Shown here: positions 8,776 through 17,100 of the stretch, one piece after another
How positions within the stretch are numbered: the first letter of the stretch is position 1
Layout of the letters: each line of letters begins with the position of its first letter
DNA from: Gammaproteobacteria bacterium
GTDB lineage: Bacteria > Pseudomonadota > Gammaproteobacteria > UBA6429 > Thiohalophilaceae
NCBI GenBank assembly: GCA_024275915.1
Contig: JAJRYG010000026.1
Location: 1-55,572 of the forward strand
Reading direction: 5' to 3'
DNA: 55,572 bases
The notes under the pieces: model-generated
The model's input: only the letters and a program-made list of their open reading frames with translations
What the model was told of the DNA's origin: nothing
Databases searched by the model: none
Position numbers and translations under genes: made by a program

Positions 8776-9522
8776 ATGAACGTGGACACTTTACCCATGA
8801 AGACAACCGGCAACCGGGCAAGGACTTTCCTGCTACGGCTAATGTTTGCCACGGCAGCTCTGCTGGCATTCACCTTTCCTCTGCAAGCCGTGGAGCGCCA
8901 GTCGACTGACAGTATCTGGCGTGCCGTGGAGGATTACCTGCAGATGCAATTCCAGGACGAGCCGGACGTTTCCACCGAAATCGGCCATATCGACAGCCGC
9001 CTGCAACTGCTGCAGTGTCCCGTCCCCCTCGAAGTCGCCCCCCCGGAAAGCTCACGGCAACTGGGGCGCACCTCACTGCAGGTAAAATGCCCGAGCCGTC
9101 CCGGCTGGAAAATCTACGTGCCTGTCCGGATTCGCAAATACGAAGAAGTCTTGGTCAGCCGCCACGCCCTGCCCCGCGGAACCTACCTGCAGCCCAGCGA
9201 TGTCAACCTGGAGCGCCGCGACATTTCCAGACTGCACAACGGTTATTTCACAGATTTCGAGGAAATTCGCCAGATGGTGGCACGCCGCAATCTGCGTCAG
9301 GGCGCCTTGCTGACACCCGCCCTGGTGACCCCACCACGGCTGGTCAAGCGGGGTGATATCATCACCATCATGGCAAAAACCGGCAACCTGTCCATTCGCG
9401 TCAAGGGCAAGGCGCTGATGGATGGCCACAAGGGGGATACCATCCGGGTGCGCAACAGCCGTTCAAAGCGGGAAATCGAGGCCACCGTGGTATCCAGTGG
9501 CCTGGTCAAGGTAAATATATGA
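8776..9522 (+). CDS. flgA: Flagellar P-ring assembly chaperone FlgA
   Basis: FlgA is a periplasmic chaperone needed for FlgI P-ring assembly. The product is 248 aa from ATG 8776, or 241 aa from ATG 8797 (MKTTGNRART), where the export signal begins. A SAF-type domain in the C-terminal half includes SRHALPRGTYLQPSDVNLE and RQGALLTPALVTPPRLVKRGD. The start choice is uncertain because neither ATG has a strong Shine-Dalgarno. It is transcribed divergently from cheV and followed by flgM. Confidence 0.94.
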   Translation: MNVDTLPMKTTGNRARTFLLRLMFATAALLAFTFPLQAVERQSTDSIWRAVEDYLQMQFQDEPDVSTEIGHIDSRLQLLQCPVPLEVAPPESSRQLGRTSLQVKCPSRPGWKIYVPVRIRKYEEVLVSRHALPRGTYLQPSDVNLERRDISRLHNGYFTDFEEIRQMVARRNLRQGALLTPALVTPPRLVKRGDIITIMAKTGNLSIRVKGKALMDGHKGDTIRVRNSRSKREIEATVVSSGLVKVNI

Positions 9523-9548
9523 TTATTATGGATTTTTATACAAAACCC

Positions 9549-9575
9549 TAAAGTTATGCCGGCGATGGACGACAA
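9549..9575 (+). promoter_or_regulatory. Sigma-28 (FliA) promoter of flgM
   Basis: TAAAGTTA-N11-GACGACAA matches the FliA consensus TAAAGTTT-N11-GCCGATAA at 7/8 and 6/8 positions with exact spacing. It ends 30 bp before the flgM ATG. A FliA promoter driving the gene for its own inhibitor is the known autoregulatory arrangement of flgM. Confidence 0.8.
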
Positions 9576-9605
9576 CCCATACAAAGGTGTAGGAGCAGCA
9601 TTCAA

Positions 9606-9929
9606 ATGAGCAACGATATTACTGGTATCAATTCACAACGGACCCAGCAATCCGGTAGCCGCAGCAGCGAGCGCGTGAGCAACAATGCCAGCGCAGCCGT
9701 ATCCACGGCAACATCCTCCTCCGGCAGTGGCTCGGACAAGGTCAGCCTGACAAGTACTGCGGCCCGCCTGAAGGATATTGAACGCCAGCTGGCCGGTGAG
9801 TCCCCGGTTGACAATGTCCGGGTCAATGAAATGAAGTCCGCCATCGCCAATGGTGAATATGACATCAACACGGATCGGGTCGCTGACAAGATCATCAGTT
9901 TCGAACGCGGATTCGACAGCAACCGCTAG
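9606..9929 (+). CDS. flgM: Anti-sigma-28 factor FlgM
   Basis: FlgM binds sigma-28 (FliA) and is exported through the finished hook-basal body, releasing FliA for late genes. The 107-aa product has a low-complexity Ser/Gly/Ala N-terminal half (export signal and disordered region). The C-terminal half has the conserved VSLTSTAARLKDIERQL and VNEMKSAIANGEYDI helices that contact FliA. A TAGGAG ribosome binding site precedes ATG 9606. It ends with TAG, which shows that TAG is an ordinary stop in this genome. Confidence 0.95.
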   Translation: MSNDITGINSQRTQQSGSRSSERVSNNASAAVSTATSSSGSGSDKVSLTSTAARLKDIERQLAGESPVDNVRVNEMKSAIANGEYDINTDRVADKIISFERGFDSNR

Positions 9930-9974
9930 TCGGAACGACGCGTCCCTGAACAGAAACTCTCGGGCCAGAAAACA

Positions 9975-10457
9975 ATGGGAACAATGGAAGCCTCACCCCT
10001 TCATCCTGTTTTGCAGGATATTGCCAGCTACCTGGATGAGTTGAAACAGACTCTGGTGGCTGAATACGAAGCCATCGCCCATGATGACATCGGCAAGCTG
10101 ACGAGCCTGGCAGAGACCAAACTCAGACTCTCGGAAATTCTCGACGATCTGGAGCAGGAAAAGCTGCGGCAACTCAAAACCGCCGGACTCGACCTGTCGA
10201 AAACAGGCCTCGATGATTACCTTTGCCGTCAGGAAAACAGCCAAAATCCCCTCCAAGGCCTCTGGCAACGGATCCGCACCCTCAGCCATGATTGCCAGCG
10301 CCTCAACCAGATCAACGGCATCATCATTGAAAAACAGCGCCGCCGTACCGAAACCACGCTTGCCATTCTTTATGGCCGGCCGGCAGAATCAGATCTCTAC
10401 ACCGCCACGGGCAGCCAGCAGACGGCCGCGACTTCTCATACACTCACCAAGGCCTGA
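9975..10457 (+). CDS. flgN: Flagellar export chaperone FlgN
   Basis: FlgN is the cytoplasmic chaperone for the hook-filament junction proteins FlgK and FlgL. The 160-aa protein is almost entirely helical, with an N-terminal coiled-coil (LDELKQTLVAEYEAIAHDDIGKL) and a C-terminal NQINGIIIEKQRRRTETTLAIL segment typical of the family. The start may be ATG 9975 or ATG 9984; the latter has GGGA just upstream. Its position after flgA and flgM supports the call. Confidence 0.92.
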   Translation: MGTMEASPLHPVLQDIASYLDELKQTLVAEYEAIAHDDIGKLTSLAETKLRLSEILDDLEQEKLRQLKTAGLDLSKTGLDDYLCRQENSQNPLQGLWQRIRTLSHDCQRLNQINGIIIEKQRRRTETTLAILYGRPAESDLYTATGSQQTAATSHTLTKA

Positions 10458-10582
10458 AGACCAGGGACGAGGCCGTTTGTTCCGTCTGCGGCGGATTTGA
10501 TTATTCCTTTCCAAAATAGCGGCAATTATTGCAGATTCCAGTGGCATCAAGTACGTCCACTCAGTAAAATACCTCCTGTTCC

Positions 10583-10659
10583 GCCCCCGTAGCTCAGATG
10601 GATAGAGCGCACCCCTCCTAAGGGTGAAGTCACACGTTCGAATCGTGTCGGGGGCGCCA
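10583..10659 (+). tRNA. tRNA-Arg (anticodon CCU)
   Basis: A 77-nt cloverleaf with encoded CCA is visible. The acceptor stem GCCCCCG pairs with CGGGGGC and is followed by discriminator G and CCA. The D arm is GCTC/GAGC and the T arm is ACACG-TTCGAAT-CGTGT. The anticodon stem CACCC/GGGTG encloses the loop CTCCTAA, giving anticodon CCT and reading AGG. No integrase or direct-repeat att site is apparent next to it. Confidence 0.97.
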
Positions 10660-10905
10660 TTTTCCCTCTGCCTGCCCCCTGTATCCGGCGTCTGTTTGTC
10701 TCCTTGCCTGTTAAGCCGCATCCACTGTTTTCCTGTAAAAACACGCCATTTACCTGTCTGTTGCCGCCATCGATCTATTCAGATAACTGCTTGGCGCAGA
10801 GGGACAGGTCTGCACTCCTGCCAGCACGTATAACGTAGCTAACGAAAACAACGTTTCTGGTTATACAAATTAAAAAGCAACCCTTTCCGGGTAAAGGAGA
10901 TGACG

Positions 10906-11892
10906 ATGAAACAGACAGCAACTTCCCCGCATCCTGTAACACAACGGACTTTGCGTGAATCCATTACCTATGTTGGTGTTGGTTTGCATTCGGGTCAGAA
11001 GGTTTCCTTGTCAATCAGGCCCGCACCGGCCAACAACGGCGTTGTGTTCATTCGCAAGGACATCGAACCCGGCAAGAACATGATCCCGGCACGCTGGTAC
11101 ACAGTGACCGACACCAGCTTGTCCACCACCTTGGGCAATGAATATGGCGTCAATATCAGTACTGTCGAGCACTTGTTGGCTGCCTTGCATGGCTGTGGAG
11201 TGGACAATGCCATCATCGAGGTCGATGGTCCCGAGATCCCCATCATGGACGGCAGTTCTGCCCCCTTCGTCAACATGATCGAAAAGGTCGGCACCCATGA
11301 TCAGGATACCACCCGTCATGCCATCTGGATTCAGTCTCCCATTGAAGTCCAGCATGGTGATCGTTATGCCTTGTTGTTGCCCAGCAAGTCACCGCGCATC
11401 ACCGTGAGCATCGATTTCCCCAACACCGCCATCGGTTTCCAGACCTATTCGGTGGAATTGGTCAACGAAGCCTTCCGTCACGACGTGGCACGGGCCAGGA
11501 CATTCGGCTTTTCCGAACAAATCGAACAGTTGAAGACCCTTGGCCTTGCCCGCGGTGGCTCCTTGCGTAACGCGGTACTCGTGGACGGGGCGCGCATTGT
11601 CAATGAAGAGGGATTGCGCTACAGCAACGAATTCGTCCGACACAAGATCCTCGACTGCCTTGGCGACTTGAGCTTGGCCGGCGTCCCCATCTATGGCCAC
11701 TACTATGCCAACAAGCCCGGTCACGAGTTGAATACCGCCTTGTTGAGAAAGTTGTTCGAAACACGCAGTGCCTGGTCCTATATCCCGGTAGAGGAGTACA
11801 ACCGCTTGATGGGCATCGAGGAACCGAACATCACTTCACAGGAAATCAACATGGTGCAAGAAGCTTCAGACTCGGTCAGCGCACGCGGATAA
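10906..11892 (+). CDS. lpxC: UDP-3-O-acyl-N-acetylglucosamine deacetylase LpxC
   Basis: LpxC is a zinc-dependent cytoplasmic enzyme that catalyses the committed step of lipid A synthesis. The 328-aa product contains VGLHSGQKVSL, the zinc-ligand motif STVEHLLAAL, IMDGSSAPF, FGF and NEFVRHKILDCLGDL. ATG 10906 is chosen because AAAGGAG lies 7 bp upstream; the earlier ATG at 10900 abuts that site. The gene stands alone between tRNA-Arg and a strong terminator rather than in a cell-division cluster. Its leucine codons are highly abnormal: 22 TTG, 3 CTT, 2 CTC and no CTG, while neighbours favour CTG. Confidence 0.97.
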   Translation: MKQTATSPHPVTQRTLRESITYVGVGLHSGQKVSLSIRPAPANNGVVFIRKDIEPGKNMIPARWYTVTDTSLSTTLGNEYGVNISTVEHLLAALHGCGVDNAIIEVDGPEIPIMDGSSAPFVNMIEKVGTHDQDTTRHAIWIQSPIEVQHGDRYALLLPSKSPRITVSIDFPNTAIGFQTYSVELVNEAFRHDVARARTFGFSEQIEQLKTLGLARGGSLRNAVLVDGARIVNEEGLRYSNEFVRHKILDCLGDLSLAGVPIYGHYYANKPGHELNTALLRKLFETRSAWSYIPVEEYNRLMGIEEPNITSQEINMVQEASDSVSARG

Positions 11893-11921
11893 TTTATCTC
11901 CTTGCCGTGAAAGGCAATTGG

Positions 11922-11952
11922 GCCAGCCATGAAAATGGCTGGCTCTTTTTTT
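11922..11952 (+). terminator. Rho-independent terminator of lpxC
   Basis: GCCAGCCAT and ATGGCTGGC form a perfect 9-bp stem with a GAAA tetraloop, followed by TCTTTTTTT. It lies 30 bp after the lpxC stop. Confidence 0.95.
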
Positions 11953-11960
11953 AAAAAAAC

Positions 11961-12360
11961 AGATAAAGATTAAAGATACAAGTGAAAAGATATCACGGTC
12001 ACTCGTCACTCACTCGTGTTGCCGGCGAGACGCCGGTGCCTTACAGGCAGGCAATGGCCGCAAACCGTCGAGTGCAACAAGCATAGCGCATTGCACCGCC
12101 GCCACCCCCTGGTGCAATGCCCTTCGGTTATTGCACCCAACCCCTTGTTCCCGACCTTGTTCCCGACCTTGTGCCCGACCGTGTTCCCGGTGGGATGCCT
12201 GCGCCTCACAGGCAGGCAATGGACACAAAACGCAGAGTGTAATAAGCAACGCGCATTGCACCGCCTCTGCCTTCATGGGGCAAGGCTGATACAAGATTCA
12301 AGTTTCAAAATACAAGTGAAAAGACATCATGGTTACTCGTTACTCGTATCTTGTATCTTT
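11961..12360. repeat. Composite repeat-rich intergenic region between lpxC and the DUF1624 gene
   Basis: No gene is visible in this stretch. It opens and closes with copies of a dispersed repeat (GATACAAG...AAGTGAAAAGACATCACGG...ACTCGTCACT) at 11961-12016 and 12288-12347. Inside are two direct repeats of about 63 bp (12037-12099 and 12202-12264) built around CAGGCAGGCAATGG and GCGCATTGCACCGCC. A palindrome GGTGCAAT...ATTGCACC lies at 12111-12137. Four tandem 12-mers of the CCTTGTTCCCGA type occupy 12143-12190. Open frames here translate to repeat-derived peptides only. Confidence 0.8.
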
Positions 12361-12369
12361 CATCTGCCA

Positions 12370-13089
12370 TCAAAACAGACCAATCAACCACAGTGTTCCA
12401 AACAGGATCGGTTGATGCACCAGGTAGATCAACAGGCTGTGCCGCCCGGCCAGGGCCAGGCCATTGGTCAGTGGATTGTCCATGGGACGGGCGACCTGCT
12501 GTTGCAGGGCCTTGTTACGCAGCAGGGTCTGGCCGGCGAAGATCCCGATCAGTACCACACCGAACCAGGGGATCAGGGGGACGTAATCCTCGGTGGCGGG
12601 CTTGTGGGTCATCAGACCCACCCAGTGTATCCAGGGCTGGTTGAAGAAATGGCTCTGGTAGACCAAATCCAGCGCGATGATGCCGATGCCAAGAAACAGG
12701 CTGAGCCAGTACTGGCGCACGAACAGCAGGCCAAGCACGGTGGCCAGGGCGATAAAGTGCAGAATGCCGATGTAGATGGTACGGCCGGGAAACATGAAAT
12801 AACTGTTGATGGAAATAAGCAACGAGAAAAACACCAGCATGCCCAGTCGGCGCAGGAATCGTTTCCTGTCGATGCCGTGCCGGGTTGCCAGCACCAGGCT
12901 GACACCGACGAGGAGCAGAAACAGGCTGACGATAAAGGTGCGCAGGTGCAGCCAGTAGGGGTCGTGATAAAAATCCGAGTCGGTATAACCGAAATGGGTC
13001 AGATCATAACTGAAATGGAAATACACCATCAGGGCGATGGCAACACCACGCAGTACATCGATGAGTTTGTAACGGTTTTTTACTGGCAT
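12370..13089 (-). CDS. DUF1624 / heparan-alpha-glucosaminide N-acetyltransferase-like membrane protein
   Basis: This 239-aa polytopic protein has about seven hydrophobic segments and the N-terminal signature R-x-x-x-IDVLRGVAIALMVYFHFSYDL. That signature is typical of the DUF1624/HGSNAT catalytic family of membrane acyltransferase-like proteins. A Y-L-V-H-Q-P motif near the C-terminus is also characteristic. The substrate in bacteria is not established. It lies 24 bp after the small antitoxin-like gene and probably shares its transcript. Confidence 0.8.
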   Translation of the reverse strand: MPVKNRYKLIDVLRGVAIALMVYFHFSYDLTHFGYTDSDFYHDPYWLHLRTFIVSLFLLLVGVSLVLATRHGIDRKRFLRRLGMLVFFSLLISINSYFMFPGRTIYIGILHFIALATVLGLLFVRQYWLSLFLGIGIIALDLVYQSHFFNQPWIHWVGLMTHKPATEDYVPLIPWFGVVLIGIFAGQTLLRNKALQQQVARPMDNPLTNGLALAGRHSLLIYLVHQPILFGTLWLIGLF

Positions 13090-13113
13090 ACATGCACAGG
13101 CGCTGCGAACCGC

Positions 13114-13518
13114 TTAGGGATCCGGCGGCCCTTCTCCTGTCTCTTTATTGTCTGTCATCAGTGACTCCACGTATTCCAGTACCCTGCGCATTTCGTTGTC
13201 ATCCACCATCAACAGCAATGGCACACCTTGCAGATCCTGATTGTGGGCCCGTAACCAGTGCCAGCTGGCAATCCTGTCGCCCTGCTTGAGCTGGAAGATT
13301 GCCCAGTAGAGTCGCAGAAACATTAGCGCCTGTTGCCAGGCCGGGCTATCCGACTCAAGCCGTTTCCTCGCACTGGCGAGCTGGCCAATTTCACCACACA
13401 GCATGCCCAGTATCCGTGCCAGCTCGGCATGGTAAAGTCCGAGCATGCTGGCAGCCTGCAATACTGCTGGCGTCAATGTTGCCGGGCTGGACTTCACGTC
13501 GCTGTCAATGACCAGCAT
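13114..13518 (-). CDS. MbcA/ParS/Xre antitoxin-like protein, solitary
   Basis: This is a 134-aa soluble helical protein. The C-terminal half (GDRIASWHWLRAHNQDLQGVPLLL, then a Val-rich helix) has the pattern W-L-x-x-x-N-x-x-L-x-G-x-x-P-L of the DUF2384 toxin-binding domain of Xre/MbcA/ParS antitoxins. The N-terminal half could be a degenerate helix-turn-helix. No RES-type or other toxin gene is adjacent; the neighbours, 23-24 bp away on either side, are a sensor-like protein and a membrane protein. I regard the fold as likely and an antitoxin function as unproven. Confidence 0.55.
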   Translation of the reverse strand: MLVIDSDVKSSPATLTPAVLQAASMLGLYHAELARILGMLCGEIGQLASARKRLESDSPAWQQALMFLRLYWAIFQLKQGDRIASWHWLRAHNQDLQGVPLLLMVDDNEMRRVLEYVESLMTDNKETGEGPPDP

Positions 13519-13541
13519 CGCCCTGTCTTCTGCCGGTGAGT

Positions 13542-14522
13542 CTATTGTTCTGCCGCCTGCTCGTCGCTGTGCATGATGGTCCAGAAGGTATGTTCCTTGT
13601 TCAGGAATTCATCATAGGGAATATAGTGAGAACCATCGCAGGAAAAAGTCATACCTACGACACCATTGAAAATATTCACCGTACCAGAACGCAAATAGAA
13701 CATCTCATCCATGAATCGCAGTTGTTTGAAACCCTCAAGAATGGGGGCAATCTGCTCGGGCTTGATCACCGCGTCTTGCGGATAGGGATGCACCGGGTAG
13801 GCCAAGCAGATATCCGGGTCGGTCAGCTCATCGATGTCCAGCAGGCGATAGCGGTAGGGATCATCCATCAGCCAGATGATCGCGCGGTTGCTGGAAAAAT
13901 GCAGAATGACATGGAAGACTCCGCGGGAGCAAATCAATTCCTCAATGACACTGAGAATCGTATCCAGGTGCTTGTCCATGGTGCTGTCGACGCGGGTCTG
14001 GTGAAACACGGTTCCGCGAATGGATGGATCACCCTTGATTTGCCGCCAGTAGCGAGGCTCTTCATAAAGCTCACGGGTAATGGGCAGATCACGCAGGTCG
14101 AAATCGGCACCAATGAAACCGAGGGTGGTGCCTTTTGCATCGCGCACGATCTGAATGGCGGTCAAGGAGGGCCGACGAACACGCTGGCTGATATAGGCAT
14201 CGGAAAGCAGAAAATCCGAACTGGGCACTACCTCGCGCATGTAGGGACGCTGTGAACGATCACGGCCAAAATCCTTTTCGATAAGGCCATCCTGACTGAC
14301 ATTGTCACTGATCTGGATGCCATTGGTGTCCATGGCGTAAAGAAAACTGCAGTTGGGAATGGTCGGGAAAGCTTCACTCAGAACCTCATCCATCTTCTGC
14401 CGATCCCCCCACACCTTGCTGCAGGCCTCGGCCACATTGCGCAACGGCTCTTTAAGGCTGTCGGCCAGCACTTCCCGTTGGCGAATGATGCTCTGCTGTA
14501 ATGTCTGGCTGGGTTCTTTCAT
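13542..14522 (-). CDS. PDC/Cache sensor domain protein without a visible output domain
   Basis: The product is a 326-aa protein from ATG 14522 (MKEPSQTLQQSI). The frame stays open to 14609, but the conserved-looking sequence begins at 14522. The middle part (FLYAMDTNGIQISDNV, DRSQRPYMREV, SDAYISQRVRRPSLTAIQIVRD, LGFIGADFDLRDLP) is a PDC/Cache ligand-sensing domain of the type seen in chemoreceptors and sensor kinases. No transmembrane helix, kinase, GGDEF or methyl-accepting domain is visible, so it may be a cytoplasmic stand-alone sensor. The C-terminal half (about residues 180-326) is unrecognised. Confidence 0.7.
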   Translation of the reverse strand: MKEPSQTLQQSIIRQREVLADSLKEPLRNVAEACSKVWGDRQKMDEVLSEAFPTIPNCSFLYAMDTNGIQISDNVSQDGLIEKDFGRDRSQRPYMREVVPSSDFLLSDAYISQRVRRPSLTAIQIVRDAKGTTLGFIGADFDLRDLPITRELYEEPRYWRQIKGDPSIRGTVFHQTRVDSTMDKHLDTILSVIEELICSRGVFHVILHFSSNRAIIWLMDDPYRYRLLDIDELTDPDICLAYPVHPYPQDAVIKPEQIAPILEGFKQLRFMDEMFYLRSGTVNIFNGVVGMTFSCDGSHYIPYDEFLNKEHTFWTIMHSDEQAAEQ

Positions 14523-14693
14523 ACCGACGGTCCGTCCTCGATGGCTGTACAGTGAGTCAGGTCTGATTCGTTCTGTTGCAGAAAATTCCATTCTAGCAGC
14601 TATCGGCAAGCAGGAGGAAGCCAGCGGGCCGAACTGTGATGGTCGTTGCCACGTCTGGTCCCGGCATCAGTAACGGTAACTGTTCTCGATATC

Positions 14694-16424
14694 CTAGGCG
14701 CTCACCACACCATAGACCCGGGGTACGCCGGGTACGGTCTGGCTGATCACATAAAGCATGCGGCTACCGGTGCTGGCCATCTTTTCCTGGGCTTCCTGCA
14801 GGGTTGCACCCATGTCCACAGGCCAGGTCTGAAACCTGTCACCCGGCACATTGAGCAGATCGTAGTTGTCTTCATCGGCAGATTCCTTGCGTGCATGAAG
14901 CAGATCAACCGCGGCAAGCAGCATGTCGGCATTCCCTTCATCGCTCAGCAGTATCCATTTTGGGGCTTTTTTCAGGGCTTCATCGGCCTGTGCCGCGGTG
15001 ATGTAACGGGGCAGGACCACCACATCGGGGTTCATGACACTGGTTACACCAATTCGCCGCAGGGACTGGGCGACCGGATTGTTGCGATATTCCAGGCCAC
15101 GGGCACGCAACAGGCCATGGAAGACCGATTCACTGCCGGTAATGCGCCCCGCGGTAATGGTGGTGGCCACCACCACCAGCATGCCCGGGAGGAGAATATT
15201 GGGTTCGCCGGTCAGTTCCAGAATGGCAATCAGACCAGCCAGAGGCGCCATCATGGAACCGGCCATCATGGCCCCCATGCCAATCAAGGCGTAAAGGCCG
15301 AAGGAAGACGCATCGGTAATGCCAAGAATCGTCCCCACGGCATACAGCAGGCCACCGGCCGAGGCGCCAATGAACAACAACGGGCCGATGACCCCGCCTG
15401 GCAGGCCAAGACCAATGCCGGCCACGGTGGCAATGATTTTTACCCCCAGGATCACCAGCAGTAATTGAACGCCGAGATCGTGATGCAAAATGCGGTTGAC
15501 CGTATCGTCGCCAATCCCCATGACCTGCGGCACCGCCATGCCACACAGACCGATCAGCAGGCCGGCCAGCACGGGACGAAACCAGCTGGGCAGTTTCTGC
15601 CCCAGTGCCGAAACCTGCTGCAGCAGCTTGTTGAATCCTCCGGCCAGCGCACCAATGAGAATCCCGCACAGCAGAATGTAAGGCAATTCCATCAGTGTGC
15701 CCAGGGTGACATGAGGGATGGTATAGGCCAGATCATCACCAAACACGGCACGGGTCATGGCGGTGGCACTCACCGTGGCCAGGATCACCGGGGCAAACCC
15801 TGCCACGGTGTATTCCATCAGCAGCACTTCCATGGCAAAGGCTGCACCGGCCAGTGGCGTGTTGAAGGAGGCCGCAATCCCGGCAGCAGCACCGCAGGCC
15901 GCCAGGGTGCGCAAGCTGTTATTGGGCAGATGCAGGGCCTGGGCAGGCAGGTTGCTGCTGGCCGCCCCAAGGTGGGCACTGGGACCTTCCCGACCCACCG
16001 AATGACCGGCAATCATGGTCACGGCCCCGCCGAGGAACTGCACCACCGCATTGCGCCAGGGCAGGCGTCCCTGATGATGGGCCAGCCGCTCCAGGGTGTG
16101 CAGCACTCCGACCGTATGTGATGATTCCCGGGTAAAGCGGAATAACACACCGACAAGCAGGCCACCGGTGACCGCGGCTCCCAGGCGCCAGAGGGGGGTC
16201 AGGGATTCATAGTCTTCGGCAGCCTGAACCGGCAACAGGTGTACCTGCAGGTAATCCACCAGCAACCGGAATGCAATGATGGTCAGGGCAGCCAGCACCC
16301 CCGCCACCAGGCCAAGCAGGGAAAGGGACAAAATGGCATCGGGACGAGCCAGCTGCAGGCGGAACTGCTCCAGCCTGCGCTGGAAGCCCTGAGTCACAAA
16401 TTGCACCACTGAGCGACGGGCCAT
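14694..16424 (-). CDS. ClC-family chloride channel/antiporter with C-terminal CBS region
   Basis: This 576-aa integral membrane protein contains the ClC hallmarks GREGPSAHLG (with the gating glutamate), GLPGGVIGPLLFIGA and a C-terminal membrane helix GSMMAPLAGLIAILELTGE. A soluble tail of about 130 residues (VTSVMNPDVVVLPRYITAAQADEAL) resembles a CBS pair. CBS tails in ClC proteins bind nucleotides or ions and modulate transport. The canonical GSGIP serine motif is replaced in this subfamily. It ends with TAG. It lies 26 bp after the small hypothetical gene. Confidence 0.92.
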   Translation of the reverse strand: MARRSVVQFVTQGFQRRLEQFRLQLARPDAILSLSLLGLVAGVLAALTIIAFRLLVDYLQVHLLPVQAAEDYESLTPLWRLGAAVTGGLLVGVLFRFTRESSHTVGVLHTLERLAHHQGRLPWRNAVVQFLGGAVTMIAGHSVGREGPSAHLGAASSNLPAQALHLPNNSLRTLAACGAAAGIAASFNTPLAGAAFAMEVLLMEYTVAGFAPVILATVSATAMTRAVFGDDLAYTIPHVTLGTLMELPYILLCGILIGALAGGFNKLLQQVSALGQKLPSWFRPVLAGLLIGLCGMAVPQVMGIGDDTVNRILHHDLGVQLLLVILGVKIIATVAGIGLGLPGGVIGPLLFIGASAGGLLYAVGTILGITDASSFGLYALIGMGAMMAGSMMAPLAGLIAILELTGEPNILLPGMLVVVATTITAGRITGSESVFHGLLRARGLEYRNNPVAQSLRRIGVTSVMNPDVVVLPRYITAAQADEALKKAPKWILLSDEGNADMLLAAVDLLHARKESADEDNYDLLNVPGDRFQTWPVDMGATLQEAQEKMASTGSRMLYVISQTVPGVPRVYGVVSA

Positions 16425-16450
16425 GGCTGGGCAGGCCAGCTGCGAACCGG

Positions 16451-16855
16451 CTACGCCGGCCCCGGGGCGGTCACCCGCAAGGATTCCAGCATGGTGGCAA
16501 TGATATCGGCTTCACTGCCCTCATCAGCCAGATCGCAGCCGTAGGTGGCAAACAGAAACACCCGGCCCGACATCAGATACCATTCCTGCCAGTATTCACC
16601 CCCGGCTTCATAATCAAGAGTAATACCGACAAAGTCACCGAGCTCGACCTCGTCCTCTTCGGCACTGGCCTGCAGATGCTCGGCGGCCATGTCGTAGAGC
16701 ATGTCGCCACTGACCGGTTCGTCGAAGCAGGTTGCACTGAGCTGCAGTTCACCTCTGCCCTGGGGATCATGGATGACATGGTGATCCGCTTCGTGTTCAA
16801 CCTGCCAGTGATCAGGCAGGTCGATTTGCCAGTGTGGGGTCTTGAAGGTTTTCAT
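16451..16855 (-). CDS. Conserved hypothetical small acidic protein
   Basis: This is a 134-aa, strongly acidic soluble protein that starts MKTFKTPHWQIDLPDHWQVE. An open frame continues upstream to 17050, but ATG 16855 begins the region with protein-like composition. The alternating beta-strand pattern (WQIDLP, GRGELQLSA, GITLDYEAGGEYWQEWYLMSGRVFLFATY) resembles small DUF-type or PsbP/Mog1-like folds. I do not recognise a family with certainty. It probably shares a transcript with the ClC gene downstream. Confidence 0.6.
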   Translation of the reverse strand: MKTFKTPHWQIDLPDHWQVEHEADHHVIHDPQGRGELQLSATCFDEPVSGDMLYDMAAEHLQASAEEDEVELGDFVGITLDYEAGGEYWQEWYLMSGRVFLFATYGCDLADEGSEADIIATMLESLRVTAPGPA

Positions 16856-17100
16856 GGGCGTGTATTTTTTCCGGGTCTGGGCCTGACTGCCGTGAACCAC
16901 GGGCAGAATCATGCTGATTAAACCACGCATCTCCGGCCCGGGCAACGTAACCCTTAGGGCAGGCACCTGCTCACCTCTCCTGCAGCGGGCGCTTGCCGTA
17001 TGACTGCCAGCCTGATCCTGCCCTGACGGGACCTGAACAGGTGTGTACATCCCGGCAACCTGCCCCTAGAATACCCCGTTTACAGCCTGACGAGTCCAAT

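Noticed and set aside
10583-10659. tRNA-Arg as an integration site
   Set aside because: No integrase gene and no direct repeat of the tRNA 3' end was found nearby.
12010-12294. Minus-strand frames with VGCNNRRALH-like peptides
   Set aside because: These peptides are translations of a common palindromic intergenic repeat and are not genes.
12016-13164. Long plus-strand open frame opposite the DUF1624 gene
   Set aside because: It is the antisense of a membrane protein gene plus repeat sequence, is very rich in His and Gln, and has no start signal.
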